A stretch of 64,000 bases of DNA, taken from the NCBI GenBank assembly GCA_026119935.1, contig JALRMH010000001.1:310001-374000 (forward strand). The letters are read 5' to 3'. Below are positions 10,901 to 22,860 of the stretch, in pieces. Position 1 is the first letter of the stretch; each line of letters begins with the position of its first letter. The position numbers and the translations under genes were made by a program. This stretch comes from Endothia cerciana. Lineage: Eukaryota; Ascomycota; Sordariomycetes; Diaporthales; Cryphonectriaceae. The notes beneath the pieces were generated by a model. The model was not told where the DNA came from. It saw only the letters and a program-made list of their open reading frames with translations, and searched no databases.

Positions 10901-11579
10901 GGGCCCTCTGGCTCAACACCTGCTGGCGAGGTCGTCAGTGGCATATAATTGAAAGAACCAGAATACATGTATACGAGCCATTATTGAAGTCTTGATGAGA
11001 CACGCCTGTCGCAATGACAGCATGTTCTACAACGCCACCCGTTGCATTGTTTTGTTGGCGTCCGGTGGTGTTTCGAGCAGAGTGAACCTGGTTAGGGCGC
11101 CTCACTGCGAAGTAGCCGGTGCCTGCTTCGCGACGTTCAGCGGGCTGAGGCCGTTGCTTTTCATTAATATCATCGACATTCTTGACCGAAGGATCTCCGT
11201 TGGCTAGTGGACCTCGACTCCAGTGCCTAGAAATCAAGTAGTCGATCGGCCCCTCGCGGTCCTGGGCCGGAGATTGGGTCGTTTCCCGGTGCGGACCAGC
11301 ATCGGCCGCTTCAGGGACGAACATGTTGCGGGAGTTGTCGTTACGAGACAAGTGAGTGTGGCTCGGATGCCTCGCCCCGATGTCCATGAGGTCTCCTGCA
11401 TGGTGAGCCTTGGGTTGGTTTCCCTCCTTCCTGGAGCCAACCTCGACCCCAGTCAACAAGCCACCACTTTTGCTGTCTTCATCTCCGCCTGGGATAGCCA
11501 TCAGGTACTGCCCAGAACCCCCCTCGAAACGGTTATCATGGGACGACCCAGCTTCCTCGTGTCCTTGTCGGGTTGTCAT
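7936..11579 (-). CDS. ThrE/Prm10-like membrane transporter with an in-frame TAG, 9 exons
   Basis: Membrane protein of the threonine/serine exporter family (DUF1212/DUF3815; yeast Prm10 relatives). Exons, minus strand: 11579-10967, 10919-10205, 10028-9947, 9837-9642, 9586-9323, 9175-9052, 8869-8625, 8527-8260, 8191-7936. All join in phase; the first junction is the least certain. Residues 1-430 or so are polar and disordered. The family domain starts at LCRALMTYGAPTHRLEA and continues through QFLYIPNCMIISF, GRMRDAHEIYLHVVHKI, LIDLPIAFLMGCLLGLL, FSALAQSGIALILPG and a last block around VQVPSGIAVGGSLIAGV. Codon 725 of 920 (8689-8691) is TAG, inside a conserved segment: GYVVN, then TAG, then RAATYFKGAS. 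No plausible intron removes it. The gene may be a fresh pseudogene, contain a sequence error, or depend on readthrough. Confidence 0.85.
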
Positions 11580-12764
11580 TGCGGCGATGGAATTTCGGAT
11601 GTAAGATGCTCCACAGCCACGATAGGTTGTGAGTCAAATACAAGCATAATTTCCTTGAGTCAACTAAAAAACGGACGGCTTGCCTCATTGAGGATGGACA
11701 ATGACTGATTCGCTAACAAGAGTGGCGATTTTGTGACGAGGGACAACGGAGAGATATATATCACAGCATCGGGACGGCAGGTCTTTCTGTCCAGTCTAGA
11801 CGGGCCCAATTCACCGCCTGTGAAGTCATCCCGAGGCAAACAAACCATAAACCATTCAAAAGTCTCGACTCGACGAATCAACGTGAAGTAATACTAATTT
11901 CGTCTGAAAGGTAGCCAGATCTGGTCGTCCGTTTTAGGGCGCTATCGTCAGCTAGCTCCACAATCTTCCCTAGAACGCAGTAGCTCGCAGTTGATCCCTC
12001 ACTTCTCATATGCTCCTGTCCCTTTAACCTGAGAGAGGCCCCTCCGCTGGACGTCGATTTTCAAATCGGTTCTATGCCGTATGTTGAGGGGGACTTAGTG
12101 ACAACTCTGCTGGTCTGGTGAGGTGATCAGTCTACGGGAAAGTGCAGCGTCAAGATTAGACATTCAATGTGAATAAGGTTCAACACGTCTCTCCCTGTTG
12201 ACATGCTAAAAACACCAATAGCAGGTGGTGGCAAACGGTACAGACCGAACGGAAGCTTGAGTTGGCAGGTGACAGATGGTGCGATGCCGTTTCGGGTAGG
12301 CCTGATGTCGATGCTATGTGAAGTTGCTTCGGTGGCAAAACAATGATTTCGACATATGTATTCGAAAGATCAGAATTCGCAATACTCCGGACTGTCCATA
12401 CAACCATACAACCACCATGCAGCGGCGAATCCACAGTGAAGGTCATCAGCGAGACTGGCGCCTGACTGATCTGACCGAGACCTCCTCCACCGAGTACACC
12501 TTGGGTATCATCACGCTGAACGCTGAAGGACATGAAAACACCACTCTTGAAGACAGCTTTGTGTGGGTCTCATTCCGAACACCAGAGAGTCAAAGGCTTG
12601 GCGAGACGATCTTGGGCTTTCCTTCTCATGAAAATTCGGGGTCCCCGCCACCAGTTCCCGTCCCCTTTCTAGTGCAGTCAATTGGTCATAGTCAACCCCA
12701 GTCATGACATCGATGGTCTGCTCGAGCGCGGCTTTCAACCTAGAGAGTTTATGACCAATGAGGA
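11580..12764. other. Intergenic, 1.2 kb
   Basis: 5' flank of the ThrE-like gene and 3' flank of the Mpo1-like gene. Short unrelated frames only; nothing supported. Confidence 0.5.
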
Positions 12765-13405
12765 TCAGTGGGTCTTGTCATTCTTGGCTGTCCTTTCCGC
12801 TCTAAACTGGGCGATGTTTTTCTCCACCTGCTTCTCCACGCGCTGCTGAAGCTCTTTGCGGTAGCCGAAGAAGAATAAGAGCTCCAGCCAAACAAAGAGC
12901 GGCGCCAGGAGGAGGGCCTGCATCAGGTTGTCGAGCAGCGCAGGAGCCCGCCCCTCGAATTTTCCATGGCCAATGAATTGTAGAATCCAGGCCACAATGA
13001 AGATGGCTCCAGCAATTATGTTTGCAGTCTTTGGATCCACCGAGTAAAAGTAGTTGTCCACAGCTGCCATCCCCAGGCAAATGGCACACAGGAGGGCCCC
13101 GGCTACAGGCTCCATCAGGACGTAGAAACCACCCCAGATGATGGAACCAATCGTGCACATATTGAGAGGTAGGTATTCGAGGGAGAGCCATTTGGGGAGG
13201 TCGATCAGGATGCCCGAGTTCGCAGCCTTTAGAGGAAACAGAACGTTAGTGTTGTTGGGACATAGCACTGTCAGAGAAGGAAACGCACCAGCAGGAAGCT
13301 CGTCATGAGTATTATTGGTACGCAGACCATATGTATGCGAACATTCACGACATTGTTGTGATAGGAGCCATAGAAGACAAGGTGCTTCTCCAGATCGAGG
13401 GACAT
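12765..13405 (-). CDS. mpo1: Mpo1-like (DUF962) ER membrane dioxygenase, 192 aa
   Basis: Family member of yeast Mpo1, an Fe(II)-dependent ER protein that oxidises 2-hydroxy fatty acids during phytosphingosine breakdown. Exons: 13405-13289 and 13226-12765, phase 0, with a 62-nt intron (donor GTGCGT, acceptor CTAAAG). Splicing replaces an unrelated open-frame N-terminus with MSLDLEKHLVFYGSYHNNVV, which fits the family: Y-x(3)-H-x-N near the start, then NVRIHMVCVPIIL. Four hydrophobic stretches follow (CTIGSIIWGGFYVLM, GALLCAICLGMAAV, NIIAGAIFIVAWILQFIGHG, ALLLAPLFVWLELLFFFGY), then a basic, charged tail (RKELQQRVEKQVEKN). FIGHGKFEGRAPALLDN carries the second conserved His region. Family assignment is strong; the enzyme activity is known only from yeast. 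Confidence 0.88.
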
Positions 13406-14935
13406 TGTGATGCTTCTGCTGATAGGCTGTCTTTGGGATGCCACAAAAGCAATGGGAATTGATCACCACCGAAGGAGAAGTGCAAGAGAAAGATCGTGGT
13501 CGGTTCTTGCGCTGGAGAAGTCTGCTTCAGGAGATGACTTGCTGTAGAGGATTGGGCTAAGCAGGCAGAGGTCAGGGTCCTTCCGCAGCTTTGAGTAGAG
13601 CACTGAAGTCCTTTGTCCAGTCGGTTCGTGTAGAGGCGGGGTCACAATTGGTGGTGTTCCGTAGATGTTCTGGTGTGGATCTCCTGAACAATCGACGAAG
13701 TGTTGCAGTTGAGTGGAAAGTTGGTGTGCTGCCGGCGCCTCGGTGACAAGAGCCGGAAAGGCCCCGTTAATCTGTCTGCAGTGCGGGAGATGCACTGATT
13801 ACTATGTACTAGGTACTGTGGTAGGGGGTTAGCTGCGGGGTCCCAGCGGGTCAAGCAGCCTTCGACCGCATGGGGTTAGGTACTGCCCCGCCCCCTGCCG
13901 GGACGTTCAAGCTTCGATGCTCAGCTCAAGTCTCGTACCCTCAGCCTAGACTTATTACCTCAGCCCCCTCAGATAGCTAGGCATAGCTGCGATACATGCT
14001 AGTTTCTGGCGTGCAGCCCACAGGTGATGACTCCCAAGAACCCCCCGACTCTTGGGATATAGTAGTCGAGGGACTCCTAAAGGTGCTATAGAGGTTGTGC
14101 TATCTTTTCACATCTATTGACAAGTCCTTGAGCCACCTTATAAAGAAGGCACACTGTAAATATACATAGCTTAGGGGTGCTATTATGTAGGTGCATATAG
14201 TGTTCAAGACTGGCATATAACCCTTGGCAGAGCCTCACATTCACTGTGCAACCGGGGGCCTCAATGCACTAACGTGGTCTGCTGATGAATATAGTGAAGT
14301 GTTGTTAGCTCCGCATTATTTGCTTGTGGGCCCTACTACGCCTGCCTAGACCCAGAAGAGCGGGCGCGACGCTGATCCCTGCCAGTGTCTGCAAGGTTGT
14401 CAACGGCTGTTGACCTCAGGTCTGGGACTCTCGCAATTCTGTCGTCGCACTGCACCTGTTCGCATACCTGACCTCCACCTCCCTTCTCGAGTCCTCCTCC
14501 TATGGTCGGCCGCGACGTCCCTTTCTTCTGACATAGCTCCCTATATCACAGAGCTGTCCATCTGAGCATCTTTCTTTCTCGGGCAGCGCGATCTCCTTGC
14601 CCAGAGGTGGTCCCCCCCTCGAGGGTGGTCCTGTTGCAACTCAATCTCGTCTTCCTGTAGGGTCTGTCCGGCGCAAGACTCCTCACCCCGCCGTCCCTCT
14701 CGACTCGCACCCAGTCTCTGATCAGCTGGATTGTCCAAGTCCTTCTCCACCCACGGCGCTCGTGCTCGATCCGACGCGACATCGAGGTCCACCCTGCGAA
14801 TTGATCCTTACATAGGAGACACAGGCGACGGGAGACAGAAGTAGAGCAGCCTCACGACTTCAAAATCGTCGCACCACCCCGAGTCAACCCTTAGCCGACT
14901 GCCGGTCCTCGAAGCCAAGGAAAAACCCAGTCAAC
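13406..14935. other. Intergenic, 1.5 kb, divergent promoter region
   Basis: Separates the 5' ends of the Mpo1-like gene (-) and rpb7 (+). No supported gene. Pyrimidine-rich tracts near 14460-14700 would suit a promoter or 5' UTR of rpb7. Confidence 0.5.
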
Positions 14936-15614
14936 ATGTTCTTTCTATACAACCTCACGCGTCATGTCACGCTACATCCCTCCTACTTTGGCCGTAACAT
15001 GCACGAGCTGGTCACTACCAAGCTTCTAAAGGATGTTGAGGGCACATGCGCGGGCAACTACTTCATCATCACTATCATGGACACCTTCGACATCTCCGAG
15101 GGTCGCATCCTCCCTGGAAGTGGTCTTGCAGAGTTCACTGTCGGCTATCGTGCGGTTGTGTGGCGACCCTTCAGGGGCGAGACGGTATGACGTTTTGAGG
15201 GGATGGTTTACTCATGTATACTGACAGCTGCGAAGGTTGATGCTGTGGTTGGCAACTCCATCAACACACACGGGTTCTTCGCTCAAGCTGGCCCTCTGAT
15301 GATCTTCACGTCCAACCACGTAAGCCAGATGACAGGAAATGTTCTTCGCTGTGGCGGTTAACAACTCTCTAGTCCATTCCCAAGAACTGTGTCTACGATG
15401 CCAATGCTACCCCACCCCAATTCACCGACCATGAAGGCTTAACGATAGAGCCGGGCACCCACATCCGCCTCAAGCTCATCGGTATCAGGACCGAGGTGAC
15501 TGAGATGTGGGCCGTCGGCACCATGAACGAGGACTACCTTGGGTACTTAAAACTCCTTCTGCCTCGTCCCGGAGATGATTCGCTGACAATGAGCGCAGAC
15601 CTTTGGCGGAGTAA
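14936..15614 (+). CDS. rpb7: RNA polymerase II subunit Rpb7, 172 aa
   Basis: Stalk subunit of RNA polymerase II, which with Rpb4 binds nascent RNA and aids initiation. Exons: 14936-15184, 15236-15319, 15373-15542, 15599-15614; all phases agree and the last exon supplies only five codons. The N-terminal RNP-like domain starts MFFLYNLTRHVTLHPSYFG and includes GRILPGSGLAEFTVGYRAVV. The C-terminal S1/OB domain includes VDAVVGNSINTHGFFAQAGP, FTSNHSIPKNCVYDANA and the ending WAVGTMNEDYLGPLAE, matching the family's conserved EDYLG end. Length agrees with the usual 171-172 residues. The gene is intact. Confidence 0.97.
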
Positions 15615-16871
15615 ATCTCTCTGGCCCTTCAACTCTGAAGGAACCTAGGCGTTTTTGTCGAATCCGGAAGCGTACAGAGACGAAACTCGACCAACGATCG
15701 CGGCATTACTGGTAATTCGGTCCTTGAAAAACAGACTAGATGGCTCTTTGATAGCACGGCTTTTCCGCAAGAGCAGGTCATAATTGAAGGGGTTCGCGCT
15801 CTGCAGGGTCGTATCTTGCGTAGCCGACATCTTCAGGAGGTCATGTCCGCCTGCGGGATATGACTCTGGGTTAGTGCTGAGAGTTTACAGCTACTGCAGA
15901 CGAGCCCAGGAAACCAGCTGCGGGCACAGGCTCATCTGACATGGAGGAACTCCCAAGTTTTTCCATATAATTCGTGCGTACGTGCGCATTGATAGCTAGC
16001 CTGGCCGATCATAAATTGATCTACCCTCGCGCCGTCGCGGCTAGGGTCAGTCTTCGGATCCTGACATGATGAAATAAAATGGCTGCTGGATGCTACCTTT
16101 TTGCTCAATTTTTGATACTCATGGTGATGACATCAAGCCGCCTTATGAGAAGCCTAGGATCACAACCACTTCTCCCTAGTTTCTATGAGACCTCGTCCGG
16201 TTGGTGTATCTATGGCTTGAGTTGAATATCGCTTGAGCTAGACATACCTAGGCAGCGCTGCCAAAGCTTCTGGGTGTGACCTCGTTGGTTCTGAACAAGC
16301 TCTCAGTGAGGCTCTTTCCGGCGCACAGGACGGAGACCATGCTCGTGCCCCCCCCCCCCCTTTTTTTTTTCTTCCTCCTTTTCCTTCCAAAGTTTACCTA
16401 AAGACGTTGATCGCGCTCTCCTCCCTCTCTCCCTCCTCCTCACACTCCCGACTGTTCCAGTTACCATCTTCCACACCTCACTCCAACAGACATTCTTTCG
16501 TCTCCCAACAAACTACAATCCCATATCCAACCATTCTTTCGCTTGAGAGAGCCTCTGCAGAGTATTTGATTGAGTACCGAGTGATCGGACCAGCTTCGCC
16601 AGGCACAAGACCATCGATACTCACCAAACACGTTAACACTGGCCATCCACGCTCGTTCTACGTTTCATCAACAATAACAGAGCCAGCCTCATCTTAACAG
16701 ATCCCAGGCATAGTGTCTTGATCGAGGACCGGCTGGTTAGACAGCGGAAAACAGAAGATCATCGGCACTTGACCCAACTGCTCACTTTAGGCTCATTCAC
16801 GCAATAGCCAACGACAAAACACTCATCCTTCAGACCTCATTCCATCACATCCACACTCAAATCTCGTCGCG
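15615..16871. other. Intergenic, 1.3 kb, with C13/T10 tract
   Basis: Probably 3' flank of rpb7 and promoter/5' UTR of the next gene. A run of 13 C followed by 10 T lies at 16348-16370 in a pyrimidine-rich stretch typical of fungal promoters. A 96-codon frame (16407-16697) has no recognisable domain and may be a leader ORF or chance. Confidence 0.45.
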
Positions 16872-18068
16872 ATGGTTCGATCCTGGGGGCGACGATACAG
16901 TCGATCCACCACAATCACCCAACTTGCTAGTTTTCGGGCCGCAGTTCTCCAGCATGAGAGAGACGAGCCTCGGTCCTACGGACTCTCCAACTGGGCGACG
17001 GCCACATCTTCGACGTTGAAATCCAAGGTACTGGCCATGAAGCGCATCGATGAGAAAGTCGAGAAGTTCAGCAGCCAGTGTCGCTTCGTGATCGAGGATG
17101 TCCTGACCGAGGCAGACGCTGGCCCCGGTGGTAAATGGGAGCAGCACGTCGCCGAGACACACGCGAACGCGAACGCGGGTGTCCAGGCGTCCGACCTGGT
17201 TGTCGTTTCTTTGAAGCTCAAGGCAGAGCTTTTCGCCAAGGGCTATCAATACGAGGGTCCTTGGTCCTCGGCAATGCGTCTCTTCGACTCCGATGGCGAT
17301 GAGGACAACAGTGCCATGCAGGGTTCCATCCAAGTTCTCGCTGACTTGGAGACTGTGGATAGTGTCTCGGCCGAGCTCAACCCCTCCTTCAGTCGTGACC
17401 ACGTCAACGACAACGCCAACGGTGAAGGCAACGGTGAAGGCAACGGACGGAACAAGGAGAATGAGAATGCAGGCGCCCGCCCCCTTGTCGACACGACCAA
17501 CGATGGCGAGGCAGAGGAGGGCAACAACTTGAAGCAAGACTCTTCCTCATCCGACGATAACGACGACCAGGTCAACGTGGAGGCAGAGAACGAGAGTATC
17601 TCCAAGATCTTTGAGAACTTCCCGACTTGCATCACCAAAGTGGCTCGCATCCCCGAGAACGACAGCCAGTATGGTATTATCGTTCTGACCCAGGGACGGC
17701 TTTGGAACCCTATACCGTCCGAGAAAATGCCCCGGCGCATCTGTGAATGGATTGCCGACTTAACGAGTAAGTGCTAGCACCTTGAGACCAATGCCCTCCA
17801 TGAGATGGTCTCCGGCCCCCCCCCCCTTCTTTTTAGCCTCCTTTATCACGGCGACTGACTCTCGGCACCTGCAGTCAACAATGCTTTTGTCCCTGACGTC
17901 GGCCCTCTGCACGCCTCGGTACCTATCTTGTCCGATTCCCACCTCTGGCTGGTCATCACCCAGAAGAATGAGTTTGTCATCAACTCTCTAAACCTCGACG
18001 TTTGGTACAAATCCCTCTCTGAGGAGCCTGCGGCGCCCCTGGCCAGGCCAGAGGCAAATGCGCAATAG
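16872..18068 (+). CDS. Unrecognised acidic protein, 362 aa up to the first TAG
   Basis: Exons 16872-17766 and 17875-18068, joined through a GTAAGT donor and a CTGCAG acceptor, phase 1. The N-terminal third is basic and likely folded (LKSKVLAMKRIDEKVEKFSS, then VVVSLKLKAELFAKGYQYEG). Residues 170-250 or so are acidic and Asn/Gly/Ser-rich, with a NGEGNGEGNG repeat, and look disordered. The next block, SISKIFENFPTCITKVARIP to GRLWNPIPSEKMPRRICEWI, looks conserved, and exon 2 gives VGPLHASVPILSDSHLWLVI then FVINSLNLDVWYKSL. The frame ends at TAG (18066-18068), but the same frame continues coding-like for another 250 codons (next entry). I do not recognise the family, so the real C-terminus is uncertain. 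Confidence 0.65.
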
Positions 18069-18830
18069 GATTCCGCACTCTGCGAGGTGTGTGTGGAGAG
18101 CCCATGGAAGAGGAGGAAGCTGGAGAAGAAGGCGGCCAGACAAAGAGGCGGCTGCACTGTGCGCCGCCGCCACCGCCAGCAAGAGAACTGGTTCTCCGGA
18201 GTTCTTCCACGTCCTCGAAGAAGGGGTTTGCAGCAGTGCAACTGGGTGTTCTCGCAGCAGCCAGATGTTGACAACTTAGGCCCACAGATTGTTGTGACCG
18301 AGCCAGAGGGCGGTGACCATTATCTGATTGCACCGGATTTGTTTGCAACGCAGCTTGATTAGTGGGGCGAGCAGCACGTCGCATACATCGCAGAAAGAGG
18401 AAGGGTACTGAAGCGGCCAATACTCACGAGGACCATCAGCAAGGAGGTCGAGGAATGCTACCACGAGGAGGACAAGGAGGACGATGACGACGACGACGAG
18501 GAGAGGGGTTTTCTTGCTTCTCAAGGTTCTGCAGCAAGACCAGTGGAGTGGTCATCCGGGTTGAGAGGAGATGACGAGGATTTGGAAATGGTCTTGGTCA
18601 CTGCTCCGGCTTCTGCAGTGGTGCTGGGGAAGTGGTCATCCAGGCTGAGGGGAGGTATCGCCCAGAAGTGGAAAAATCGAAGCTCCAGGACTGTGCTCGC
18701 AGCTCACCACAGCCGGGAGGGCAGCTCTGAGGGGGAGAAGTCGGAGAAGACGCCCGTGCTGCAGTATGGTCGCCGCAGCCATCACGAAGAGGCAGCTATC
18801 CTGAGGCTCTGGGGGCTTTTGGGTATGTGA
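18069..18830 (+). other. In-frame continuation of the acidic-protein gene past two TAG codons
   Basis: Directly after the TAG at 18066 the same frame stays open to a second TAG (18360-18362) and then to TGA at 18828-18830. It contains only those two stops. The content is protein-like: LCEVCVESPWKRRKLEKKAA, then IVVTEPEGGDHYLIAPDLFA before the second TAG, then WGEQHVAYIAERGRVLKRP, an EDDDDDDEE acidic run, and a duplicated WSSGLRG / WSSRLRG motif. This could be the true C-terminal half of the protein cut by two nonsense changes, readthrough sequence, or coding exons separated by introns that use the TAGs as 3' acceptors. A competing frame (to 18271) is also open in the first part. Confidence 0.45.
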
Positions 18831-19563
18831 AGACCTATAGCAGCGTGGCTGCGTGTTGCAGCCCGTCGTGAAGTGCAGCATCAGCGCAGGAGCCTCGGGA
18901 CTGAGGGAAAAAATTACAGCGTGTTAAAGTTCTGTACTGGATAGTTGCATTTGCCTTTTTCCTTTCTTTCTTTTCCCCTTCCCTTTCCTCTCCTTTCAAG
19001 GCAATGGTGTATGATTCTTTGTATGATAGCTCACGACGCAATGTCAAGTTGATGACACAAACATTCCCATCTTACCCCATTTGGTTTTGGAGCTGTGATT
19101 ATTAAACATGGACCGAAACTCAAATCAGCCCAGCCTCGGCCCCAGCAGAACGCCCCCTTCCATTATATTTCCGATTACATGAACAATCTTTGTGCTCATT
19201 CAGCCGTCCAACCTCGAATATTGATTTACATCATGCTTCAGTGCACCCTACATGGCAAGCTGATTGAGTGCCTTTGGGGCAAGTCTACACAATGGCCCCT
19301 GCAGTTCTTCCTGTGAGACCAGGGAAGATGCCCCGAGAAGAGGTTGAGCAATTGCCCTTAGCAACATTCTTGACAACCTGGCAAATTGCCCGCTTGTGAC
19401 AGGGATTCTTCAAGAGGGAGGTCCTGGGGGATTCAGTATATCAATCACTTACCCCCATGGTATTCTGAGCCTTGGTTGTAAGGTGGCTGGGGAGTTCAGG
19501 CTATGATTGCTATCTTCACTCCGGACTCCTTTTCCCCAAGATATCTTGCTGCTAAAACTTGGA
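18831..19563. other. Intergenic, 0.7 kb
   Basis: No gene supported. Contains a TTTCCTTTC-type pyrimidine stretch near 18955-18995 and the promoter side of the MFS gene. Confidence 0.5.
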
Positions 19564-21291
19564 ATGGACCAGCAAAACTCAAATAAAGACCTCTCAAATC
19601 CAATTGGAGACAATCTGGTACCACCAGATTTGTCTGACGACACTACAACCATGGCAGCTGCCTCGGACCTGGACGACGCGGCGGTCCAGAAGAGGATAGC
19701 TAATGTCCAGGGCAGTAACACGAGCGCCGATGAGAAGACACAGTCATCACATGACATGAACAACACGTGGGACTGGGACACAGACCCAGAAAACCCCTAC
19801 AACTGGTCCGGAGGGAAGAAGTGGGCTCAAGTCGCCACGATCTCGTCCTTCGCCATAATCGCGTGAGTACAGCCTGTGCTAGCTCCAGCTCCCAGCGCTT
19901 GAGTTGAGCAGTATGGCTGACCCAACACAGCTCCCTGGGGACATCCATAATGGCGCCTGCAATGACGCAGCTGCAGGGGGAATTCGGTGTCACGCTCACG
20001 CAGAGTATCATACCGCTGTCATCGTACACCTTTGCGTTGGGTCTCGGGCCGGTGCTGGGCGGACCACTTTCCGAGACCGTGGGCAGGTATTCTACGTTCA
20101 CCGGTCTGGGAACACTGGGCGCCCTGTTCACGCTTGGTGCGGGACTCGTCCATGACTTTGCAGGATTGTGTATCTTGCGCTTCTTGGCCGGCTTCTGCTT
20201 CGGTCCGTCTCTGGCGGTGTCTGCGGGGTTGCTCAATGATGTGTTCAAACCAGTGCAGAGGGGTCCCCCTTCCGCGCTGTTCGTACTGATGCCCTTTCTG
20301 GGGCCTGGAATAGCGTAAGTCGCCCTGCGTTTCCTGCCATCTCGAGCTCAGCACCCTATTACTACCACCGTAATGCTAATAACGGCTGTGCTTCAGGCCT
20401 CTGATCGGTGCTTTCGTGGTTAACAGGAAAGGCTGGCGTTGGACCCAATGGACCATGCTCTTTTTCTACCTCGAAGCGCTCGTCGTCGGCGTGCTCTTCG
20501 GTCGCGAGACATATGCGCCAGTCCTCAAGAGGCGCAAGGCAAGAAAGCTAGGCCTCCCTCGACCGCAGCCTGAACCCGTCTGGACGCAGGTCAAGGCATT
20601 CATCGTCATCGCGCTCTTCCGGCCAGTTGCGATGCTGCTAACCGAGCCGATCGTCACCTTCATCTGCCTCTACGTCGCGTGCGAGTTCGCCACATTGTTC
20701 TGTTTCTTCGCCTCCGTTCCGTACGTCTTCGAGGGCGTGTACAACTTTGGCATCGAGAGCACGGGTTTAATCTACATCAGCATCATTGTCGGCTGCGTGC
20801 TCGGCTTCATGACGATTGTTCTGTGCGATATCTTCTTCTACAGACCTCAGATCCCAAAACACCCGCCTCACAAGGTCCCTCCTGAGTGGCGCCTCGTCCC
20901 GGCGATGATAGGCAGCCTGGGCATACCGTTGGGCGTGTTCTGGTTCGGGTGGACTGCTAAACCAGATATCCGCTGGGAGAGTCCCGCCGCGGCCATCATA
21001 CCATTCGCGTGGGGGAACATCTGTCTATTCGTGACGACGATGCAGTACCTCATCGACACGTACCACGGGACGACGGTGGCCTCCGCCGCCAGTGCGAACA
21101 GTCTTGCGAGGTACGGACTGGCGGGTGCGTTTCCGCTTTTCACGGTGCAAATGTATGAGCGCCTCGGGATCGGATGGGCGAGCTCGCTGCTGGGCTTCAT
21201 CGCAGTGGCTCTGCTCCCGGTGCCGTGGGTGCTCTTCAAATTTGGCAAGGGGATACGAGCCGGAAGCAGGTATGAGACTGCCTCGTGGTGA
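19564..21291 (+). CDS. MFS multidrug/polyamine-type transporter (DHA1), 525 aa
   Basis: Twelve-helix proton antiporter of the DHA1 drug/polyamine group (Tpo1/Flr1-like). Exons: 19564-19862, 19931-20314, 20397-21291, phases consistent. About 80 hydrophilic residues precede a WDTDPENPYNWSGGKKWAQV motif typical of this group just before helix 1. Helix 2-3 carries the motif-A-like GPVLGGPLSETVGRYSTF, and PFLGPGIAPLIGAFV spans the second splice junction and forms motif C, the antiporter signature. The central loop has the usual RRKARKLGLPRPQPEPVW. The end is GKGIRAGSRYETASW. The start at 19564 is preferred over an in-frame ATG at 19507 because the group normally begins with a polar tail. Substrate cannot be predicted; it probably sits in the plasma membrane. 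Confidence 0.92.
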
Positions 21292-21592
21292 GGTGTCGTG
21301 TGGAGACACTGGCCGCTGCTTTGCTGCGGCCGAGAGCATACAGATGTAGGACTTAAAGTGCCGGGTTATAGAAGCTTTATTAGCTGTTTTATATAAAATG
21401 CATTGTTTTTACTGCATTGACATGGGTTATATCGTAAGGAGCAGTGTCTTACGGGTTGCATTATGACAGGGGGAGGGGGGGAAGGTCGTCTAGGCTGACC
21501 CCCCTAACACCCATCCACTCACTTACCGATTCTGAATCACATCATATTGCCCTTCCGTTTTTCGTCAGAGAGATAATCGATGAGGAGGCACA

Positions 21593-22702
21593 ATGAGCAG
21601 TGTCCCAGAATTGCCTCTCGAGCTCATCTTCTGCGTCATCGCTAGCTTGCTCGGAGATCCGCGGAACATCCTCCGGCCGTCTCACCCAGCGACCCGGACG
21701 CTCCTCTCGTTCACACGGGTCTGCAGAGGAACGTACCCTGTTGCCTCAAATTACCTTCGGCAGCACTGCGTCTATATAAACAATGACCGGCGTCTGCGGG
21801 ACCTCATCTACTGCATCGAGGCGACTAGCGAGCAGACTCGGGGGGGCGATGACCGTCACGCCGCTATTCTGCCACCAGGCACCAGGCTCCGCCCCATCAC
21901 AGCCCTCTACCTCGCGCCTTTCGGGGACTCCATAGACAACCAGCCCACAGCGGCCCGGGTCCGCGATCTATTCAGCCTGATCCACCCCACGCTCAGGCGC
22001 CTGGTCATCGACATCCCGCTGCGGAGCCTGTACCCGGAAGACGACCACCTGGAAGTGCGCAAGACGCTGAGGGCGGCCTTCAGCATGCTCACGGGCCTTG
22101 AAGAGTTTGTGAGCGTGCGCGATGAGCTGTACCTGAACGTGCTGGAGCTGGAGTGGCGGACGGAGCGGGAGATCGAGCCCTGGAGGCTCTGGTCGAGGTT
22201 GAAGAGGCTCGCGCTGTACAACGTGATGGCGGATGGGGAATTCTGGAGGGGCGTGAGAGGCTCGGGTGAACTGGAACAGGTCGTGCTCACGAGGGCAGAT
22301 GGTCTGGAGGAGACATGTATGAAGGGCGCGTACCTGGGTACCGACAGGGCTCCGGGCACGGCTTCCGGCGACGAGGCTGGGAGCGCTGGTGCGGTGGCAG
22401 GCGGACGGCGTGGGCCTCCGAGGCCGCTGAAGGTCGTGTTGGTGAATGTGTCCACCTCGCAGCCGGACCACCTGGCTGGGAGGTGGAAGTGGGACAAGGT
22501 CGACCCTGGAAACCTCGTGAGCGTCATGACTTACGACGTCCCCGTAAGCTTCTACGGCGACGACTCCCATCCTATGTTGTGCCAGGATTGGGTCAAGACT
22601 GCGGCCTTGAGAGGCGAGATCTGGGATTGGGAAGGGACCTTGGTCAGGCCGGGATGGAGACATGGCTCCTCTAGTGCGCAGGTCTTCGAACTGGAGGGGT
22701 GA
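21593..22702 (+). CDS. F-box-like protein, 369 aa
   Basis: Single-exon gene. The N-terminus PELPLELIFCVIASLLGDP matches the start of an F-box, which binds Skp1 in SCF ubiquitin ligases, followed by LLSFTRVCRGTYPVASNYLR. The rest is typical of fungal F-box-like proteins with degenerate leucine-rich content (LRRLVIDIPLRSLYP, LWSRLKRLALYNVMADGEF). A Gly/Ala/Arg-rich insert lies near residues 250-285. The C-terminus ends WRHGSSSAQVFELEG. The family is common and poorly characterised in filamentous fungi, so substrate and role are unknown. The F-box call rests on a short motif only. Confidence 0.7.
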   Translation: MSSVPELPLELIFCVIASLLGDPRNILRPSHPATRTLLSFTRVCRGTYPVASNYLRQHCVYINNDRRLRDLIYCIEATSEQTRGGDDRHAAILPPGTRLRPITALYLAPFGDSIDNQPTAARVRDLFSLIHPTLRRLVIDIPLRSLYPEDDHLEVRKTLRAAFSMLTGLEEFVSVRDELYLNVLELEWRTEREIEPWRLWSRLKRLALYNVMADGEFWRGVRGSGELEQVVLTRADGLEETCMKGAYLGTDRAPGTASGDEAGSAGAVAGGRRGPPRPLKVVLVNVSTSQPDHLAGRWKWDKVDPGNLVSVMTYDVPVSFYGDDSHPMLCQDWVKTAALRGEIWDWEGTLVRPGWRHGSSSAQVFELEG

Positions 22703-22829
22703 GCGGCTCGAGTTGCTTAGGTAGCCCTGGTCGCCGACGACATATTCTACATGTGCAATACTCAAGGCAGGAGGCCATCACGTCCTTCGGTCGTTGGTGC
22801 AGAGCAGTAGCAAGCCATGACTCCGGGCA

Positions 22830-22860
<31 letters not shown>

